Assembly (NCBI GenBank): GCA_934454435.1
Contig: CAKSGA010000019.1
Location: forward strand, 1 to 26,731
Direction: 5' to 3'
DNA length: 26,731 nucleotides
DNA from: an uncultured Oscillospiraceae bacterium
GTDB lineage: Bacteria; Bacillota; Clostridia; Oscillospirales; Ruminococcaceae
The notes below the pieces were generated by a model, which was not told the DNA's origin, searched no databases, and saw only the letters and a program-made list of their open reading frames with translations. The position numbers and the translations under genes are program-made. Below are positions 23,071 through 26,731 of this stretch, piece by piece (positions within the stretch are counted from its first letter, which is position 1; each line of letters opens with the position of its first letter).

Positions 23071-24008
23071 TTTTCTACCCCATCCAAATATTTACCTATA
23101 ACTTCCAGATGATGCATAATGGAAAGCTTTTTTACGACACCAAGGCCAGAATATGTTTGTGCTCTGTACATTTCTTCAAATTGCCTCATTCCTTCCGTAT
23201 TCAATTGCTTTTCATTATTCCATTCGATCAATTTTTTCAACGCTTCATAAAATTTTCCGGCGGGGTCAGATATATCATTATTGCTATCAGAAACAAAATG
23301 ATGAATACGTAAATAATTTTTATCGTCAAGGTAAACAATGTGTATAGCAACAGCGTATGGTGCAAATCCAGATTCGGAATAATCTTTACCAACTATGCTA
23401 TAATCGCTAAATCCGGCATAATGATCATCTTGATAATAAAGGTGATCATTGGAGAAAAATTCATCAACTGTATCAATATAATCAGTGTTTCGATTCAGTT
23501 TCTTAAATCTGTCATATAACATAACACGATTTTTGACATCGCATCTTCTGAATTTAGCGGAATCTGCTCCCACAATGTACGCAGGTGATTCATCGCCCAA
23601 GTCGAAAATAAGATCGTCAAGACGATCTTCAGAAAGGCAAATAGGTAACATTTGGGAGTAAGGAACATTATATTCTTTATGATACGACGCAATATAGTTT
23701 TTCTTGTCTTCATCATAAATCATAGCCGACAAAATAAATTCACTATCTAAAGCATCCTTTATTGTGTTATAAACGTTAGAGTTTTTTTCTTTTCCACTTT
23801 CTTCAACAAAATTACCTACTTTTGGAACTCTAATAAATGCTAATTTTCTCTCATTATCAATGAAAGCTTTTAGCGTGCTTTGTAGCGTAGGTAAAGGCTT
23901 TACCGGTTCAATTATAGGGAGAATTTTATCACTCAATAAGTTTTTCGAAACCAGTTCTCGAAGTGCAATAAGTTCATACTGTCTGCCTCTTAAAAATGGG
24001 AAATACAT
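23067..24008 (-). CDS. sce7725-family protein (Beta_protein-like)
   Basis: This is a 313-residue protein whose beginning, MYFPFLRGRQYELIALREL, and ILPIIEPVKPLPT (~29-41) match the pattern of sce7725-family proteins. They also match the wider phage/plasmid Beta_protein family (start Y-x-P, a Glu/Ala-Leu helix, then PxxE). The middle contains LPICLSEDRLDDLIFDLG and AYIVGADSAKFRR, suggesting a TIM-barrel-like alternation of strands and helices; that is inference. The C-terminal part (HIVYLDDKNYLRIHHFVSD, then MRQFEEMYRAQTYSGLG) is typical of the family. GGAGG inside the end of the upstream gene serves as ribosome binding site and only 2 bp separate the genes. Its biochemical role is unknown. Confidence 0.8.
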   Translation of the reverse strand: MYFPFLRGRQYELIALRELVSKNLLSDKILPIIEPVKPLPTLQSTLKAFIDNERKLAFIRVPKVGNFVEESGKEKNSNVYNTIKDALDSEFILSAMIYDEDKKNYIASYHKEYNVPYSQMLPICLSEDRLDDLIFDLGDESPAYIVGADSAKFRRCDVKNRVMLYDRFKKLNRNTDYIDTVDEFFSNDHLYYQDDHYAGFSDYSIVGKDYSESGFAPYAVAIHIVYLDDKNYLRIHHFVSDSNNDISDPAGKFYEALKKLIEWNNEKQLNTEGMRQFEEMYRAQTYSGLGVVKKLSIMHHLEVIGKYLDGVEK

Positions 24009-24010
24009 AT

Positions 24011-24868
24011 TTATCCTCCAATCTGTGTACTGAGAAAATTGTTTAATGTTGAATAATCAGATTTGCTGAAATGTGAAAAATACACCAAAGCCTTTAATTC
24101 ATAAGGAACATCCAAAAACATTTGTTTGTCCTGAATGCTGTTTCTTTTTTTCAGTTCTTTAAGAAATGCTGTGTATTGTTTTTCTTTTGGAATATCCAAA
24201 AAAAGTTTTCTGCATTCACGATAATACATTACCTGTGTGGTTTGTGGTAAGCTGCCATAAAATGATTGTATTATTGATTCATATTCAGGCTTGTTTAGCA
24301 CTTTAAAAATCACTGATGAATCAAGATCAGCGTTATTGAGTTGGGGTTCTTTTATATGTCTAATATATTCACTATCAGATATAGTATATATGCCTACTGG
24401 TAAATCGGCAAACCTACTTAATAATACTTCTGCATATTCATCGCAGGTGACAACACAAACATGGTCAAATGCTTTGTAATAATTCTTTATCTGACTCTCA
24501 AGCCGTTCAAGATTATCGAGCTCCGTTTTAATCTCATACACTACTGCTTTTCCGTTTATCATAACAAAATCTGCCTTAGAAGCTGAGATCGGAATTTGTG
24601 TTAATGCAGTGGTAGTTGAAATACTATGAGCGCCTAGAAGAAGCCTATTTAATATCGTGTTTTTATAATAATACTCATTACGATAATTTTTCTTCAAATA
24701 TGTATATATTGAAGAAAAAGCCTCTTCATTGGTAATAAAATAATTGCTTTCGTTACAGTTGGTATATTTTTCAAGAATCTCCTTGTAAACAGGATTATCT
24801 GGATTTTCAACAATGTCATGCAATGAAGCTATTGTAAATAAACGATTTAAAACAGTATTGTTAGCCAT
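24011..24868 (-). CDS. sce7726-family protein with PD-(D/E)XK nuclease-like core
   Basis: This is a 285-residue protein, first gene of the minus-strand operon. The start MANNTVLNRLFTIASL is preceded by GGGAGGTGA. The core reads SKADFVMINGKAVVYEIKTE: Asp100, Glu112 and Lys114 fit the D...ExK triad of PD-(D/E)XK nucleases, and Gln126 and Tyr130 (SQIKNYYKAF) fit the conserved helix that follows. The strand VCVVTCDEYAE comes next. The C-terminal third is helical. Sce7726 proteins are usually next to sce7725 proteins (recalled), as here. A nuclease activity is therefore plausible but unproven. Codon use is strongly AT-rich compared with the backbone genes. Confidence 0.82.
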   Translation of the reverse strand: MANNTVLNRLFTIASLHDIVENPDNPVYKEILEKYTNCNESNYFITNEEAFSSIYTYLKKNYRNEYYYKNTILNRLLLGAHSISTTTALTQIPISASKADFVMINGKAVVYEIKTELDNLERLESQIKNYYKAFDHVCVVTCDEYAEVLLSRFADLPVGIYTISDSEYIRHIKEPQLNNADLDSSVIFKVLNKPEYESIIQSFYGSLPQTTQVMYYRECRKLFLDIPKEKQYTAFLKELKKRNSIQDKQMFLDVPYELKALVYFSHFSKSDYSTLNNFLSTQIGG

Positions 24869-24910
24869 ATTATTGATGTCACCTCCCTTTCAATTCACCT
24901 ATCCATTATA

Positions 24911-24939
24911 ATTATATCATTATGAGTCAAAAAAATCAA
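24911..24939 (-). promoter_or_regulatory. SigA-type promoter of the sce7726-sce7725-RES operon
   Basis: On the minus strand, TTGATT (24934-24939), a 17 bp spacer and TATAAT (24911-24916) stand 42 bp before the start codon. A second TATAAT lies a few bases further downstream. Confidence 0.75.
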
Positions 24940-25014
24940 TACTACCATTAGAAGAGAAAACAGTACACACTACAATATGTGCAACTATATTATCAGTATA
25001 TTTATTAACTGAAT

Positions 25015-25044
25015 TTGACTGCAAAGTTGACATGGTGATATAAC
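25015..25044 (+). promoter_or_regulatory. Weak promoter candidate for a short RNA
   Basis: TTGACT (25015-25020), an 18 bp spacer and TATAAC (25039-25044) face right. No gene starts before the terminator at 25141-25170, so a transcript of about 120 nt would be non-coding. Low confidence. Confidence 0.3.
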
Positions 25045-25140
25045 AAAAATGACATTCGCTGTATTAGGTTTATTATATATGTTAACTTATCAAAGTCTGT
25101 GCAACAATAAGAAAACTAATTCTCTTTTTATCAATTTTTA

Positions 25141-25170
25141 CGGCTTTATCTTCATGATAGAGCCGCTTTT
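25141..25170 (+). terminator. Rightward intrinsic terminator in a gene-free stretch
   Basis: CGGCTTTATC (25141-25150) pairs with GATAGAGCCG (25156-25165), with one G-U pair, around TTCAT. It is followed by CTTTTC. The 459 bp between the sce7726 gene and the small ORF at 25328 hold this hairpin, two promoters and a palindrome, but no gene that I can support. Confidence 0.7.
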
Positions 25171-25280
25171 CTATGCCTGAATTTAATTATCATTTCAAAC
25201 TTCTCAACTTCCTGTCAAAGCCCCATCAATGAGTTTTCGGAGAAAATCAAGTAGAATAAACATATCGCCGAAAGTGCAAT

Positions 25281-25290
25281 CACCGCGGTG
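25281..25290. promoter_or_regulatory. Perfect 10 bp palindrome, possible operator of the partition genes
   Basis: CACCGCGGTG lies 37 bp before the ATG of the small gene ahead of parM. It is GC-rich in AT-rich surroundings. A repressor or ParR-like protein could bind here; only the symmetry supports this. A possible -10 box, TAGAAT, is at 25252-25257 without a clear -35. Confidence 0.3.
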
Positions 25291-25327
25291 GCAGAAAGGC
25301 GAAATATATCAATCAGAGGGGAAACTC

Positions 25328-25504
25328 ATGGAAGAAAACAACTACCGCCGATTAGGCGAACAGTATGAGGAGGACATCTGCGGCACAAAGTTCATTGTAA
25401 CCTCGTACAGTAATCAGTCCGCGCAGAAAACTTCCGATCAGCTCATTATGCAGATGCTGGAAAGACCCGCAGAAATCGTGGAGGACAAACATGAAAACAC
25501 TTAA
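25328..25504 (+). CDS. Small mobile-element protein upstream of parM
   Basis: This is a 58-residue protein starting MEENNYRRLGEQYEED. AGGGGAA lies 5 bp before the ATG at 25328, which is why the longer frame from 25229 is not used. The middle (GTKFIVTSYSNQSAQKTSDQ) and the following LIMQMLERPAE recall small TnpW-like accessory proteins of clostridial conjugative elements, a weak resemblance. It overlaps parM by 14 bp, so the two are co-translated. Its function is unknown; an accessory role in the partition or transfer module is likely from context. Confidence 0.65.
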   Translation: MEENNYRRLGEQYEEDICGTKFIVTSYSNQSAQKTSDQLIMQMLERPAEIVEDKHENT

Positions 25505-26405
25505 CAACATCAAAATCATCGGAATAGACCACGGCTACGGTAACATCAAAACCGCAAACACCATCACGCCCACAGGCGTAATTCCGTCAACCACCCGCCC
25601 GGTGTTCGGATCGAACATTCTCCGCTGCGATGGAATGTATTACAGCTGCGGCGAGGGTCACAAGGCGTTCGTTTCGGACAAAGCGAGCGACAACGACTAC
25701 TATTTGCTCACGCTCATGGGCGCGGCAAAGGAACTCAGGCGCGCCGGGATTTCCGAGGCAGATGTTTACCTTGCGGCTGGACTCCCGCTAACTTGGGTAA
25801 AGTCGCAGCGCAGGGAGTTCACGAACTACCTCATGCGAAACGAGCGCGTTGAATTTGAGTTCAACGACCGGCTATACAAGATGCGTTTTGTCGGCTGTTC
25901 GGTGTTCCCGCAGGGCTACACCGCCGTAATCGACAGGCTCTCAGAAATGCGCGGAGTGAATATGCTCGCGGACATCGGAAACGGCACCATGAACATCATG
26001 TACATAACCAACTCACGTCCCGTTGCAAGCAAATGCTGGACGGAAAAACTCGGTGTTAATCAGTGCGTTATCCGCACCGCAAATGCCGTTATGGACAGGT
26101 TCGGGACGAAGATTGACGAGAGCATTATTGAGAGCGTGCTCCGGTATGGTAAGGCGGACATCAGCGAAAAATACCTCGCGTGTATTTGCAGCGCCGCCAG
26201 AGAATACAGCGCTGAAATCCTCGACGCGCTTCGCAAATATGAATACAATCCGGAACTTATGCGGCTGTATGTCGTGGGTGGCGGGAGCTGTATTTTCAGA
26301 AATTTCGTCCCGCCAAGCGACCGCATTTCAATCATCTCGGATATATGCGCGACAGCAAAGGGCTACGAAACCCTCGCACTTGAAAAACTCCAGAAACAGA
26401 GGTGA
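25491..26405 (+). CDS. parM: ParM/StbA-like actin-family partition ATPase
   Basis: This is a 304-residue actin-like protein of the type that forms filaments to segregate plasmids or conjugative elements. Phosphate-1 loop: IGIDHGYGNIKTANTI. Phosphate-2 loop: MLADIGNGTMNIMYI. Adenosine-binding motif: LYVVGGGSCIFRNF. An AGLPLTWVKSQRREF segment typical of the ParM/Alp family lies between the first two. The start ATG lies within the end of the small upstream gene. It is followed by a ParR-like gene with overlapping signals, which supports a type II (ParMR) partition operon. No parC-like iteron array is obvious in the 450 bp upstream. Confidence 0.88.
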   Translation: MKTLNNIKIIGIDHGYGNIKTANTITPTGVIPSTTRPVFGSNILRCDGMYYSCGEGHKAFVSDKASDNDYYLLTLMGAAKELRRAGISEADVYLAAGLPLTWVKSQRREFTNYLMRNERVEFEFNDRLYKMRFVGCSVFPQGYTAVIDRLSEMRGVNMLADIGNGTMNIMYITNSRPVASKCWTEKLGVNQCVIRTANAVMDRFGTKIDESIIESVLRYGKADISEKYLACICSAAREYSAEILDALRKYEYNPELMRLYVVGGGSCIFRNFVPPSDRISIISDICATAKGYETLALEKLQKQR

Positions 26406-26410
26406 ACAGC

Positions 26411-26731
26411 TTGGGCAGAATCAAAAGCACAACGCTCCGTTTCAATCTTTCCAAACCTGAACAGCAAACGGCGTGGGAGTATTTGCAGAACCTCGACAAA
26501 GAGAAATACAAGTCGATAAATCACGCGATTACTCTTGCGGTATGCGACTTCTTTGAACGGCAGAAACGCGCAGAGTCCGACCCGTTTTTCGAGAGCCGCG
26601 AGCTTGAGGAAATGTTCGTCCGGCGTATCGTTGAAGCGGTGGAACAGGCTCTGGAAAAGGGCTTGCCCACATTTCTGACATCATATCTACTGAATCTTAT
26701 CGGTACAAATCTCGGCAAAACTGCACCGCCC
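26411..26731 (+). CDS. ParR-like plasmid segregation protein (3' truncated)
   Basis: The frame is open to the window edge (at least 107 residues). TTG at 26411 is preferred as start because GAGGTG (26399-26404) lies 6 bp upstream. The in-frame GTG at 26402 is the alternative. The N-terminus LGRIKSTTLRFNLSKPEQQ, followed by AWEYLQNLDKEKYKSINHAI, looks like a ribbon-helix-helix domain, as in ParR-type adaptor proteins that bind parC and cap ParM filaments. A Glu-rich helical part (ELEEMFVRRIVEAVEQAL) follows. Only 5 bp separate it from the parM stop codon. Confidence 0.75.
   Translation, partial: MGRIKSTTLRFNLSKPEQQTAWEYLQNLDKEKYKSINHAITLAVCDFFERQKRAESDPFFESRELEEMFVRRIVEAVEQALEKGLPTFLTSYLLNLIGTNLGKTAPP

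Noticed and set aside
24960..25330. parC iteron array for ParMR
   Set aside because: Only short TTGAC repeats at 25016 and 25027 were seen; no regular direct-repeat series is present in the upstream region.

Overview
The window looks like a chromosomal segment of a Ruminococcus-like member of the Clostridia (Bacillota). The evidence is the gene order mraY-ftsW-murG-murA-ftsQ-ftsZ, strong AGGAGG-type ribosome binding sites, many SigA promoters of the TTGACA-N17-TATAAT type, a DUF1292 protein, a BspA-like leucine-rich-repeat/fibronectin surface protein and a 6S-like RNA. The species cannot be fixed by eye. The left part (about 1-17.8 kb) is GC-rich chromosomal backbone. The right part (about 18.1-26.7 kb) reads as accessory DNA, with the most AT-rich stretch at about 21.9-25.2 kb.

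Layout: 1-6.8 kb is the division and cell-wall cluster, with mraY cut at the window edge, lipid II synthesis and septal polymerisation genes, and ftsZ behind its own promoter. 7.0-11.4 kb is a three-gene unit: a secreted, tail-anchored protein, a polytopic membrane protein and a long four-cysteine protein with a disordered tail that starts at TTG. 11.6-12.4 kb encodes a cell-surface protein with a possible SPDTG sorting signal. Next come a DUF1292 protein, a 6S RNA candidate and, on the minus strand, the BspA-like adhesin. 15.4-17.8 kb is an ECF sigma factor overlapping its putative membrane anti-sigma factor.

A block of stacked palindromes at 17.8-18.0 kb marks the change to accessory DNA. 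It is followed by an alpha/beta hydrolase, a HAD-like protein and a HIT protein. A consensus promoter then drives a short leader peptide and an intrinsic terminator (a probable attenuator) ahead of a tandem GNAT acetyltransferase gene that an in-frame amber codon splits in two.

The most interesting element is the minus-strand three-gene cassette at 21964-24868. It encodes an sce7726-like protein with a PD-(D/E)XK nuclease-like core, an sce7725-like protein (resembling phage Beta_protein) and a RES-domain NAD+-phosphorylase-like protein with an N-terminal four-cysteine motif. The genes overlap or lie 2 bp apart behind one promoter, and no Xre/DUF2384 antitoxin is present. This looks like a candidate anti-phage or toxin system, inferred from domain content and context only. 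The window ends in a plasmid- or ICE-type partition module: a small protein, a ParM/StbA-like actin ATPase and a truncated ParR-like gene starting at TTG.
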